DNA of 64,000 bases from Aestuariirhabdus litorea (GTDB lineage: Bacteria; Pseudomonadota; Gammaproteobacteria; Pseudomonadales; Aestuariirhabdaceae): contig NZ_QWEZ01000002.1 of NCBI RefSeq assembly GCF_003864255.1, positions 1,178,001-1,242,000 on the forward strand. Reading direction: 5' to 3'. Every line of letters begins with the position of its first letter. Position 1 is the first letter of the stretch. The notes under the pieces are model-generated. The model worked only from the letters and a program-made list of their open reading frames with translations. It was not told the origin of the DNA and ran no database searches. This document shows positions 54,891 through 63,934 of the stretch, in pieces. A program made the translations under genes and the position numbers.

Positions 54891-54909
54891 ATTGCAACCT
54901 GCATTGCAA
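54891..54909. promoter_or_regulatory. Candidate operator: paired TTGCAA half-sites
   Basis: ATTGCAA occurs at 54891-54897 and again from 54903, giving TTGCAA-N6-TTGCAA. Each half is its own complement, so the pair is also an 18-bp inverted repeat with the N6 spacing of Crp-type sites. It lies between the divergent GntP operon and the Crp/Fnr-family gene, about 55 nt before the latter. Confidence 0.45.
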
Positions 54910-54963
54910 ATTTCCGGAGGGGTAGATTGTCTGTGGCATCCCGATGGGATACCTTCACCCCTC

Positions 54964-55671
54964 ATGAAACGGCTGATCGACTTTCACAACTGGATTAACG
55001 GCTTGAGCGACCCCGTCAGGGCGGCAGTGCAGGCTTCTATGCGTCAACGGGATGTGGTCCAGGGTGGGGCCATCTTTCGTTTTGGTGAGCCCGCCAGTGA
55101 GTGCTATCAGGTAGAGCAGGGCCGGGTGGTCATTTATGCGATCTCCCGTGAGGGTAAAGAGTTGCAGCTGATGGAGCTGCGCGAAGGGGACTGTTTCGGG
55201 GAGATGGGGCTGATCGATGACCTGCCGCGTTTTAACCATGCCTATGCCGGTACCGACACCCGCCTGTGGGTGCTCAAACGCGCTGACTTTGAACAACTCT
55301 ATAATGAATATCCCGAGATCCCTCGCCAGCTGAACCGTTACTTCTGCTATCGCCTCAGGGTGACTGCGAACAACCTCGAAGAGGCCAGTGTGCTGAGCTT
55401 GCGAGAGCGTCTGGCGCGCCTGATTACCCGCCTCGCCTTCAGTGTTGGGGCCAGCGATCAGGGGGTCAGCAATATTGAGCACCTGAGCCACCAGAGCCTT
55501 TCGCGCATGCTGGGAGTGACTCGCCAGAGCGTCAGCCGTGAACTCAAGGCGATGGAGCGAGAGGGTTTGCTAAAGTGTCACTATAATCGCATCGAGGTGC
55601 TCGACTATGGGCGTCTGAGCCGGGAGGGCGGCAACAGCAGTGTCGACTGTGTACCGGCCTACGATGAGTGA
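54964..55671 (+). CDS. Crp/Fnr-family transcriptional regulator
   Basis: The 235-residue protein has a cyclic-nucleotide-binding-type beta-barrel (FRFGEPASECYQVEQGRVVI, ELREGDCFGEMGLIDDLPRF), a dimer helix and a Crp winged helix (LSHQSLSRMLGVTRQSVSRE, LKAMEREGLLKCHYNRIEVL). There is no FNR-like N-terminal Cys cluster. The phosphate-binding cassette is not the full CRP form, so a ligand cannot be named. ATG at 54964 follows a poorly conserved upstream frame. It is divergent from the GntP-lldD operon, a likely target, and starts an operon with two solute-binding-like proteins. Confidence 0.88.
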   Translation: MKRLIDFHNWINGLSDPVRAAVQASMRQRDVVQGGAIFRFGEPASECYQVEQGRVVIYAISREGKELQLMELREGDCFGEMGLIDDLPRFNHAYAGTDTRLWVLKRADFEQLYNEYPEIPRQLNRYFCYRLRVTANNLEEASVLSLRERLARLITRLAFSVGASDQGVSNIEHLSHQSLSRMLGVTRQSVSRELKAMEREGLLKCHYNRIEVLDYGRLSREGGNSSVDCVPAYDE

Positions 55672-55679
55672 GGTTGAGG

Positions 55680-56447
55680 ATGGGGCTATTAAGCAAGAGC
55701 TTGGCGGTGATGGGGGGCGCTGCTCTGCTGTTCTCGTCGGCCTTATGGGGTTCGCCTCCCACGCCGCCGTTATCGATGATGCGTCAGGACTCGCCCCCCA
55801 AGTATTTTCCGGTCGATGCAGGAACGCTGGGACTTTGTGATCAACTGTACCTGCGCTTGCAAGAGCGCCTTAAAGACCTGGGTGTTGAGAGCCGGATAGA
55901 GGCGGGGTTTACCCCCATCAAGCGCATTCTTTACCAGGTGGAGCATGAGGGGGATCGCATCTTTTGCGGGGCCGGCCGTAATGCAGAACGTGAGCAGCGC
56001 TTTATCTACTCTGAAATACCGCTTTATGAGGTATCCAATGTGATTGCGGTCCATAAGGATAATCCATGGAACCCGAAAACCCTGTCTGATCTCGCCAATG
56101 GAAGCACACTGGTAGCGCTGTACGGAACCTCGTCGGCGCGGTTTTTGAAAACAGAGTCCGGGGCAGAGGTTTATGACCGCTTCCATACGCCAATGGAGGC
56201 GTTGAGTGCAGTGGCACATCCCGATCGGGACATGGCATTTTATTACCACGATCTGGGGATCAATTACCTGATCCGGGAGAGCGGTTTACCCCTGCGCAGG
56301 GTGTCGACTCGCTTTCGCACGGTTCCCCAGTGGATGATCTATGGACGGCAGATGGATCCTCGCCTGATCGAGACGGTGGAACAGGTGCTCAGGGAGATGC
56401 AGGACTCCGGCGAGTTGGACGAGATGGGGCGGCGTTTTCTGGATTAG
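55680..56447 (+). CDS. Periplasmic solute-binding-like protein, copy 1
   Basis: The 255-residue precursor has a signal peptide (LAVMGGAALLFSSALWG). The body resembles family 3 extracellular solute-binding proteins: GFTPIKRILYQVE, RNAEREQRFIYSEIPLYEVS, NVIAVHKDNPWNP, MAFYYHDLGINYLIRE. Cys53 and Cys96 could form a disulfide. ATG at 55680 is chosen because GTGAGG lies 6 nt upstream and because it aligns residue-for-residue with the next gene. It starts 8 nt after the Crp/Fnr gene. No permease or ATPase lies nearby, so it may feed a sensor or distant transporter. Confidence 0.82.
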   Translation: MGLLSKSLAVMGGAALLFSSALWGSPPTPPLSMMRQDSPPKYFPVDAGTLGLCDQLYLRLQERLKDLGVESRIEAGFTPIKRILYQVEHEGDRIFCGAGRNAEREQRFIYSEIPLYEVSNVIAVHKDNPWNPKTLSDLANGSTLVALYGTSSARFLKTESGAEVYDRFHTPMEALSAVAHPDRDMAFYYHDLGINYLIRESGLPLRRVSTRFRTVPQWMIYGRQMDPRLIETVEQVLREMQDSGELDEMGRRFLD

Positions 56448-56482
56448 GCTGACCGAGGGCAAGCCGGTGGGGAGGGTGGCTG

Positions 56483-57253
56483 TTGAAACGGCATAGCGGG
56501 GTTATTAGAGGGGTGTTGGGCGCCTGGTTACTCTGCGCCAGCTCGCTCCTGTGGGGCCAAGGCTCCTATGATGTCAGGCTACTCCGCCAGGATAGCGAGC
56601 CCAAGTACATGGCTGACAGCAAATGGTCGCCCGGTCTCTGTGACCGAATCTATGCCGGCCTGCAAGCACGTCTCGCCGACAAGGGGGTTCGGGTCGAGAT
56701 CGATAGGGGTTTCACCCCGATTAAGCGCATCCTGTTGATGGTGGAGGAGGAGCCGGGTTTCGTTTTCTGTGGTACGGAGCGTAATGCGGAGCGGGAAAAG
56801 CGCTTTGTCTATGCCAAAACACCTCTCTACCGCTTATCCAATGTGGTCGCCGTCCATAAAAACGACCCCTGGAACCCTCGCACAATGGCAGAGCTGGGCA
56901 CGGGAAAGCCGATTGCGGCCCTCTATGGCAGTGCCTCCGCCCGTTTCTTGCAAAGCACCCCGGGTGTGAGCGTATATGCTCGCTACCACTCTCCCCTGGA
57001 GGCACTCAAGGCGGTTGCCCAATCGGATCGGGGGATGGCCTTTTTTTATTATGACCTGGGGGTCGCCTACATGATCCGTGAGCGGAGTCTACCGGTGCGC
57101 ATGGTGCCCCACCGATTACGCACCGTTGACCAGTGGATGATCTATAACCGCCAAACCAGCCCTGTCCTGCAGGCTATGATCGAAGAGACGCTGGAGGCGA
57201 TGTCGGCCAGTGGCGAGCTGGATGAAATTCAGCGCCTCTACACTGACCCCTGA
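56483..57253 (+). CDS. Periplasmic solute-binding-like protein, copy 2
   Basis: The 256-residue precursor is a tandem paralogue of the preceding protein. It shares GFTPIKRIL at residues 76-84, RNAERE-RF-Y, PLY-SNV-AVHK, PWNP and WMIY-RQ at matching positions, and the same Cys53 and Cys96. The start is a TTG: it gives a complete signal peptide (MKRHSGVIRGVLGAWLLCAS), has GGAGGG upstream, and brings the numbering into exact register with copy 1. It lies 35 nt after copy 1. The ligand is unknown. Confidence 0.82.
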   Translation: MKRHSGVIRGVLGAWLLCASSLLWGQGSYDVRLLRQDSEPKYMADSKWSPGLCDRIYAGLQARLADKGVRVEIDRGFTPIKRILLMVEEEPGFVFCGTERNAEREKRFVYAKTPLYRLSNVVAVHKNDPWNPRTMAELGTGKPIAALYGSASARFLQSTPGVSVYARYHSPLEALKAVAQSDRGMAFFYYDLGVAYMIRERSLPVRMVPHRLRTVDQWMIYNRQTSPVLQAMIEETLEAMSASGELDEIQRLYTDP

Positions 57254-57279
57254 AGGCGGCGCCGGCTCAGGCCTGATAC

Positions 57280-57294
57280 TTACAAAACCCTTAC
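57280..57294. promoter_or_regulatory. Direct TTAC repeats upstream of the Spy-like gene
   Basis: TTAC occurs at 57280-57283 and 57291-57294; on the other strand this reads GTAAG-N6-GTAAG. The E. coli CpxR box is GTAAA-N5-GTAAA, so this is a near but off-register match. A CpxR-like regulator gene lies 740 nt downstream. Confidence 0.3.
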
Positions 57295-57376
57295 CAACCC
57301 CATAACCACGCTATAGGGATCAGCCACTAGAATCTGTATCGAAAGCGGTACGATTTATTAGTTAAGGAGAAGGATC

Positions 57377-57925
57377 ATGAAAATGCGTTGGTTGTTAGTG
57401 CCGGCCCTGCTTGGGGGCGCAGCCATAGCGGTTGCCCAGCCCGGCGGCTTCGGTGGTGGAATGATGGGTGGTTATGGTGCTCATCATATGGGTGAGTTTT
57501 ACCAGGCGCTTGACCTGAGCGATGAGCAGAAAGACAAAGCCGAGCAGTTTATGCGCGAGCGTCGCGTGGAGCGTATGGCGCAGCGGATGGGGCTGGACGC
57601 TGAACAGCAGGAGCAGGTGCTTAAGCTGATGGATAGTCATCAGGCCGAGCGCGATGCCCTGCTCAAAAAATACGGGCTGACGCCGGACAAGCAGGCTGAG
57701 TTCGCCACTGAGATGCAGGCGATGCGTGCCGCGCATCATGCCGCGATGGAGGGCCTGCTGACCGATGAGCAGCGCGCCGGAATGCATGGGCGTGGACACC
57801 CCTACGGATACGGCAAACACCACCGCGGATTGGGTTCCGGCGGCATGGGTGGCTATGGTATGCACCCGGGTTATGGTAAGGGCTTCGGTATGGGACCCGG
57901 ATGCGATGGCCCCGTGGAGCGCTAG
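57377..57925 (+). CDS. Spy/CpxP-like periplasmic protein with Gly/His/Met-rich ends
   Basis: The 182-residue precursor has a signal peptide (LLVPALLGGAAIAVAQ). A helical core follows with LTxxQ-like motifs (LTPDKQ, LTDEQR), as in Spy/CpxP chaperones. The mature N-terminus (FGGGMMGGYGAHHMG) and a long C-terminal tail (GHPYGYGKHHRGLGSGGMGG onward) are rich in Gly, His and Met, which suggests metal binding. It is followed by a CpxR/CpxA-like pair, so it is a likely target or modulator of that system. Confidence 0.83.
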   Translation: MKMRWLLVPALLGGAAIAVAQPGGFGGGMMGGYGAHHMGEFYQALDLSDEQKDKAEQFMRERRVERMAQRMGLDAEQQEQVLKLMDSHQAERDALLKKYGLTPDKQAEFATEMQAMRAAHHAAMEGLLTDEQRAGMHGRGHPYGYGKHHRGLGSGGMGGYGMHPGYGKGFGMGPGCDGPVER

Positions 57926-57974
57926 GAGGCCATTCCCCCCGGGCCGCAAGGGTGCGACACTGAGCAGCCAGAGC

Positions 57975-58008
57975 ACGGCAGAAGCCCTCCGGGGCTTCTG
58001 TCGTTTTA
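57975..58008 (+). terminator. Hairpin between the Spy-like gene and the response regulator
   Basis: A stem CAGAAGCCC (57979-57987) / GGGCTTCTG (57992-58000) with outer ACG/CGT pairing is followed by TTTT. It may partly terminate the Spy-like transcript and lower expression of the downstream regulator. Confidence 0.65.
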
Positions 58009-58029
58009 TGTTCTTGAACAGGAGAGAGA

Positions 58030-58737
58030 ATGAGCCGATTGCTGCTGGTCGACGATGACCGTGAGCTTTGCGAACTGTTGGTGGAGTATCTGGCCATCGA
58101 GGGCTTTGAGGTCGAGGCGGTTCACGATGGCGAATCCGGTGCCGAGGCGGCACTGCAAGGCGGCTACTCCCTGGTCCTGCTCGATGTAACCCTGCCCAAA
58201 CTCAATGGCTTTGAGGTGCTGAAGCGGATCCGCAAACAATCGGAGATTCCGGTGTTGATGTTGACCGCTCGGGGTGATGATGTGGACCGCATCATCGGTC
58301 TTGAGATCGGGGCGGATGACTATCTGCCCAAGCCCTATAATCACCGTGAGCTGGTGGCGCGTATCAAGGCGATTTTACGGCGTGCTGAACAGTTCGGGGA
58401 GTCGCTGGCCGCGGATGACAGCCATCGCCTGCAACTGGACGATATAGAGCTGAATCTCGCCAACCACGAGGTGACCTGTAATGGTCAACCCATCGAGCTG
58501 ACCGCCACGGAGTTTATTGTTCTGAGGGTGTTGCTGGAGCGGGCCGGAGAGTTGATCTCGCGGGCGGAACTCACAGAGCTGGCGCTGGAACGACGCCTGG
58601 TGCAGTACGACCGGGCCATCGATATGCATGTCAGCAATGTTCGCCGTAAACTGGGTGCCAAGCCAGACGGCTCTCCTCGGTTCAAAACCGTGCGCGGCTC
58701 AGGTTACTATTACATCGCTACCGGGGCGGGACATTAA
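58030..58737 (+). CDS. cpxR: OmpR-family response regulator, CpxR-like
   Basis: The 235-residue regulator has a receiver domain (acidic DDD at 8-10, Asp52 in LLDVTLPKLNG, LTARGDD, PKPYNHREL) and a winged-helix DNA-binding domain (ELTATEFIVLRVLLERAGEL, DMHVSNVRRKLG, FKTVRGSGYYYI). The pattern (GADDYLPKPYNHRELVARI) fits CpxR. It pairs with the kinase gene that begins 1 nt after its stop and follows a Spy-like gene, the classic Cpx neighbourhood. Confidence 0.88.
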   Translation: MSRLLLVDDDRELCELLVEYLAIEGFEVEAVHDGESGAEAALQGGYSLVLLDVTLPKLNGFEVLKRIRKQSEIPVLMLTARGDDVDRIIGLEIGADDYLPKPYNHRELVARIKAILRRAEQFGESLAADDSHRLQLDDIELNLANHEVTCNGQPIELTATEFIVLRVLLERAGELISRAELTELALERRLVQYDRAIDMHVSNVRRKLGAKPDGSPRFKTVRGSGYYYIATGAGH

Positions 58738-58738
58738 G

Positions 58739-60202
58739 GTGTTACAGCGGCTATCGGCGGTTCTCGTTCAGCGGCTTTTCTGGAGGATATTCCTCTGGTT
58801 CTGGCTGGCCATGGTTGTGATCATCTGTGCCGTGGCGATCAGTATTGTTGTCAGTCTCGATCCCGATGCCCTGCGAGAGGAACGCCAGGGGCTTCTCGCC
58901 AAACTAGATAACGCCGCCGAGCGGATAGAGCGTTTTTCATCCCACTCTCGCAGGCATGCTCCTCCCTCTTTTCCGTCCTCCCCCACGAACCAGCACCACC
59001 CCATGTTGCCCCGGGGCGAGCTGGCCGTTCCCTCCAGGGAGCGACTTCGTTTCGTGGCCGAGCGAATGAACCAGACCCGGTTGCTTGATCACTACCTGTT
59101 TGATCTCCAGGACAAACCACTGCTCCAGGACACCCCCCCGGAGGTGGTGCGCTTTATGGCGCTGCACGGTGGTAGCACGGAACCCATCATTCGCCGGCTT
59201 GAGGGTCGACTACTGGTAGGGCCCCGACTCTTTTCCGTTGGTGAAGAAAGTTACCGCATGGTGATGAGTATGGAGCCTCCCTGGCAGGGAACCCGAATCC
59301 TCTATGCGAGTAGTACTCATATCAGTGCGGTGCTGATTGCGATAGTAGTATCGGGGGTGTTCAGTGGCCTGATGTCGGCATCACTGATCCGTCCGTTACG
59401 CCACCTGCAACTGGCGGCGCAGAAGATAGCGGGAGGGGATCTAAGTTCCCGCGCCGGAGAGCCCTTTATCGACAGGCGTGATGAGATTGGAGAGCTGGGG
59501 AGGGACTTCGATGTGATGGCTGACCAGCTGGAACGCCTTGTCAGCGGTCAGCAGCGGTTGTTGCGGGATGTCTCCCACGAGTTGAGGTCACCACTCACCC
59601 GTCTCCAGATATCCCTGGCACTGGCCCGCAACAAAAGCGATGGTGTTATCGACCCTCAGCTGGACCGCTCCGAGCGCGAGATTCAGCGCTTGAACCAGTT
59701 GATCGGGCAGGTAATCGAGTGGTCTCGCATCGATAGCAGTCCCCGTCCCTATCAAACACTTGATCTTGATGCGTTGCTGCGAACGGTCGTTGATGATTGC
59801 AACTTCGAGGCGCAGTCTCGAGGTTGTGAGGTGTTGCTGGGCGGTGAAAAAGCCAGCAGTGTCGAGGGGGATGGTGAAGCACTGCGCAGTGCGTTGGAGA
59901 ATATTATTCGCAATGCGATCCGTTTTTCCCCGGCGGGCCAGAGCATCGATGTCCGGGTCAGTCATCTTGATGCCTGGGTGATTCTCGATATTGAAGATAG
60001 GGGGCCGGGTGTGCCTGACGAATCTCTGGAAGCGATGTTCCAGCCCTTCTATCGGGTGGATGAAACCCGCGGAGAGGAGAATAGCGGGTCCGGTTTGGGA
60101 ACCGCGATTGCCCGTCGGGCCATCGAGCGTCATGGTGGCAACGTGGTGGCCACCAACCTGAATCCGGGACTCCGGGTTCGGGTCAAGATCCCTGCTTGCT
60201 AG
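58739..60202 (+). CDS. cpxA: Sensor histidine kinase, CpxA-like
   Basis: The 487-residue kinase has a first membrane segment (LFWRIFLWFWLAMVVIICAV), a periplasmic domain of about 150 residues, a second segment (ISAVLIAIVVSGVFSGLMSA), HAMP, the H-box RDVSHELRSPLTRLQISLAL with His280, and ATPase motifs (ENIIRNAIRFSP, DRGPGVPDE, GSGLGTAIARRAIERHGG). This is the CpxA pattern. The start is GTG immediately after the cpxR stop; a longer frame overlapping cpxR is not conserved. Confidence 0.88.
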   Translation: MLQRLSAVLVQRLFWRIFLWFWLAMVVIICAVAISIVVSLDPDALREERQGLLAKLDNAAERIERFSSHSRRHAPPSFPSSPTNQHHPMLPRGELAVPSRERLRFVAERMNQTRLLDHYLFDLQDKPLLQDTPPEVVRFMALHGGSTEPIIRRLEGRLLVGPRLFSVGEESYRMVMSMEPPWQGTRILYASSTHISAVLIAIVVSGVFSGLMSASLIRPLRHLQLAAQKIAGGDLSSRAGEPFIDRRDEIGELGRDFDVMADQLERLVSGQQRLLRDVSHELRSPLTRLQISLALARNKSDGVIDPQLDRSEREIQRLNQLIGQVIEWSRIDSSPRPYQTLDLDALLRTVVDDCNFEAQSRGCEVLLGGEKASSVEGDGEALRSALENIIRNAIRFSPAGQSIDVRVSHLDAWVILDIEDRGPGVPDESLEAMFQPFYRVDETRGEENSGSGLGTAIARRAIERHGGNVVATNLNPGLRVRVKIPAC

Positions 60203-60369
60203 GTGTCGAGGCCTTTTATATGCCCTGGAGCCCTGAGTTGATGCGGTAATTAAGCCAGCCTATGACACTGTTGTAGGCACCCCGGGTAATGTCGATTAAA
60301 ATGAGCATCAAAGGGCGTCAGGGACAGGGCGCTGATAACGAATCAATAGTTTTCTATGGAGACCCCCCT

Positions 60370-60699
60370 ATGTTGAAACCAATGCGTTGCCTGGCGGCTG
60401 TGGCCATCAGTGTATCGAGTACGGTTATTGCTGCCGAAGTGGCAACGATCGATCACGAGTTTTTGGCAAAGATGAAAGCGCAGTTTGAAGCCCTCGATAG
60501 CCAGAACCTGGGGTATCTCGACTACCAGCAAACCGCCGAGCTGATGCCCTCTATTGCTGACCAGGTCACCAAGATCGATATCAATGGCGATCAAAAGGTC
60601 ACCTGGCACGAGCTGGAGTTTACGATTCGATCATTCAACAATGTGCTCGATTCTCGGGCCGCACAGGAGATTCGCAGCCTGGATCCTGTCCAGCAGTAA
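60370..60699 (+). CDS. Small periplasmic EF-hand protein
   Basis: The 109-residue precursor has a signal peptide (LAAVAISVSSTVIAAE). It has one canonical EF-hand calcium loop at residues 70-81 (DINGDQKVTWHE), with acidic residues at positions 1, 5 and 12, preceded by a degenerate loop near 43-54 (DSQNLGYLDYQQ). It probably binds calcium in the periplasm. The longer in-frame start at 60289 would hide the signal peptide. The gene lies between the CpxA-like kinase and a MscS-type channel. Confidence 0.8.
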   Translation: MLKPMRCLAAVAISVSSTVIAAEVATIDHEFLAKMKAQFEALDSQNLGYLDYQQTAELMPSIADQVTKIDINGDQKVTWHELEFTIRSFNNVLDSRAAQEIRSLDPVQQ

Positions 60700-60786
60700 A
60701 GGCTGCTTTGACGTTAAGCCAGCGGGAGCCTCAGGCTTCCGACCCTTCCCGGTCGGCGGTGGTTCACTCCAGGATGAGGATTAATT

Positions 60787-63045
60787 ATGAATACCCTTAG
60801 GCGAGCGCTGGCGATCGGGACGCTGGCGATCTTTGGCCTGCTGGCCATTTCATCCCACGCGGCTCAAGAGACCCCGGCCAACGCACCGGCAGCGCCAACG
60901 GCTCAGGAGGAGAGTGCCGGGGGGTACGCCATGGGAGGGATGGTCGGTTCGGTTCAGGACCGCATGGACCGGTTCGCACAGGAGCTGACCGACCTGCGGC
61001 AGGGGTTGCAGGGACTTCCCCAGCAGCTGGCCGAAGCGAAAGCCAGCCTCTTTAACGGCGAGGAAACGGCGACGGATCTGCTGGGGCTGTTGCTGCTGAT
61101 GTTTGCGCTGGGGGCCGTCTGTGAGAAGCTGGCGACCCTGAGGCTGGATCCGCTGCGTCGACGGATGGAGCAGCAGCAAGAGTCTCGCTGGTATGTGCGC
61201 CTGGGTTATCTGGTGCTCGGGAGCCTCTTTAGCCTGGTGGCCTTGCTGGTGTTTACCCTGCCGGCGCTGTTGGTGCCGGTGATCGCATTTGATGCAGGCG
61301 AGCCGCCGCGCCTGCTATTGGTGAGCCTGCTGGCGGTGGTGGTGACCCTGCGGTTTGTTGCGGTACTGGCCCGTGTCATACTGGCCCCCTGGGCGCGGGG
61401 AATTCGCCCGCTGCCACTCGAGTGTGAGCAGGCGAGGTGCTTTTATCGTTGGACGCTCGCCTTTGCGCTGGTGTACGCATTGATGGTGCACGGGTCCGAG
61501 ATGCTGCTGGCGCTTGGCCTGCAACGTGAGCTGGTGCTGGCGGCGGTCGTTGTGTGCGGATTGCTGCTGACCCTGTTTGTGGTGGCGGTGATCTGGTTAG
61601 AGCGGCGGGCCATCAACCAGATGTTTGCCGAAGGCTTGAGTGAAGCCTCATCGGCCTCCCCTATTCGCCAGATGGTAGCGCAGTCCTGGCCTTTTCTGGC
61701 CACCGCATGGATCCTCCTGTTGTGGGGTATCTGGGCCTTCAATCGCTTTATTGATAACGACCTGCTGGCGGGCAAGGTAAGTCTCGCCTGGTGGGCTACC
61801 TTGCTGTTCCCGGCCCTGGATCGCCTGGTATACGCATTGCTTTCGCGGATTGCGGCACTGCCTGTCTTGCAGGTGGGCAGCTTTCCGCAACGGGCCCCGC
61901 GGGTGGTGTCGATCATCCTTAATGGGTTCAGGGTGCTGCTGGCGGCGGGTGCGCTGATCGCCCTCAGCGAAGCCTGGGGGATGGGCTCCTTCGATATGAT
62001 GCAGAGCCGTGGCGGCCAGCAGGTGCTGGGTCGGCTGGGGGATGTGCTGGTGATCCTGCTGTTGGCTTATGTGGTGTGGGAGGTGGTGCGCACTTTGATC
62101 GAACAGCATATGCCGGAGACGCAGGAGGACGCAGATGCCGCCCCCGAAGGGGAAGGCGGAGCGGGCGGGGCCACCCGCACCGAAACGCTTCTGCCGCTGC
62201 TGCGTAGCTTCATCCTGGTGGTGTTGGTGGTGGTCGTGGTACTTACCCTGCTGCACAGTTTGGGGATTGAGATCGGCCCCCTGATCGCGGGGGCGGGTGT
62301 GGTCGGTATCGCAGTGGGCTTTGGCGCCCAAAAGCTGGTGCAGGATGTGATTTCGGGTATCTTTTTCCTGCTCGATGATGCCTTCAGGCGTGGAGAATAC
62401 ATAGAAACCGGAGGGCTGAGGGGGACGGTAGAAAAGATCTCGATGCGATCCATGCGGCTTCGCCATCACCTGGGCGCGGTGCAAACCATCCCCTACGGCG
62501 AGATCGCCACGGTGAAAAACCTGAGCCGGGACTGGATCACCATGAAGCTTGAGCTGCGCCTTCCCTACGATACCGATATAGAGAAGGTGCGCAAAACCAT
62601 CAAGAAAGTGGGGCAGGAGATGCTCGAGGATGAGGAGATGGGCCCCAGCTTTATTCTGCCCCTCAAGTCCCAGGGGGTGATGCGGGTGGAGGAGTCGGCG
62701 TTGATCGTGCGTATGAAATTCACCAGCAAGCCGGGTGAGCAGTGGATCATCCGGCGCGAGGCGTTTCGCCGGGTGCGGGATGCCCTGCAGCAGCAGGGCA
62801 TCACCTTCGCGCACCGGGAGGTGCGGGTTCGGCTACCCGAAGAACTCGAACATGGGCATCCGGCGGAGCCGGCAGCGGCAGTAGCCGGTGGCCCGTCAGC
62901 GACGGCGGTAGGCGGCCCCGACCCGCAGCGGGAAAAGTTGGTCGAGCAGGCCACCGCCGCCGCGACCACCGCGGTGATCGCGGCTGAGCTGGCCCGTCAG
63001 CAGAAGCTTGATGGGGCCGAAGAGGGGGACGGTGAGGAGATGTAG
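60787..63045 (+). CDS. MscS-family mechanosensitive channel (YbiO-type)
   Basis: The 752-residue precursor has a signal peptide (LLAISSHAA) and about ten to eleven membrane segments. The MscS pore helix is visible as IGPLIAGAGVVGIAVGFGAQ followed by KLVQDVISGIFFLLDDAFRR. The cytoplasmic beta domain follows (GEYIETGGLRGTVEKISMRS, TIPYGEIATVKNLSRDW). The length and signal peptide fit YbiO rather than MscS itself. An Ala/Glu-rich tail of about 60 residues follows the cage domain. It protects against osmotic downshock. Its stop lies 4 nt from that of the convergent nadC. Confidence 0.9.
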   Translation: MNTLRRALAIGTLAIFGLLAISSHAAQETPANAPAAPTAQEESAGGYAMGGMVGSVQDRMDRFAQELTDLRQGLQGLPQQLAEAKASLFNGEETATDLLGLLLLMFALGAVCEKLATLRLDPLRRRMEQQQESRWYVRLGYLVLGSLFSLVALLVFTLPALLVPVIAFDAGEPPRLLLVSLLAVVVTLRFVAVLARVILAPWARGIRPLPLECEQARCFYRWTLAFALVYALMVHGSEMLLALGLQRELVLAAVVVCGLLLTLFVVAVIWLERRAINQMFAEGLSEASSASPIRQMVAQSWPFLATAWILLLWGIWAFNRFIDNDLLAGKVSLAWWATLLFPALDRLVYALLSRIAALPVLQVGSFPQRAPRVVSIILNGFRVLLAAGALIALSEAWGMGSFDMMQSRGGQQVLGRLGDVLVILLLAYVVWEVVRTLIEQHMPETQEDADAAPEGEGGAGGATRTETLLPLLRSFILVVLVVVVVLTLLHSLGIEIGPLIAGAGVVGIAVGFGAQKLVQDVISGIFFLLDDAFRRGEYIETGGLRGTVEKISMRSMRLRHHLGAVQTIPYGEIATVKNLSRDWITMKLELRLPYDTDIEKVRKTIKKVGQEMLEDEEMGPSFILPLKSQGVMRVEESALIVRMKFTSKPGEQWIIRREAFRRVRDALQQQGITFAHREVRVRLPEELEHGHPAEPAAAVAGGPSATAVGGPDPQREKLVEQATAAATTAVIAAELARQQKLDGAEEGDGEEM

Positions 63046-63049
63046 CAGG

Positions 63050-63934
<885 letters not shown>

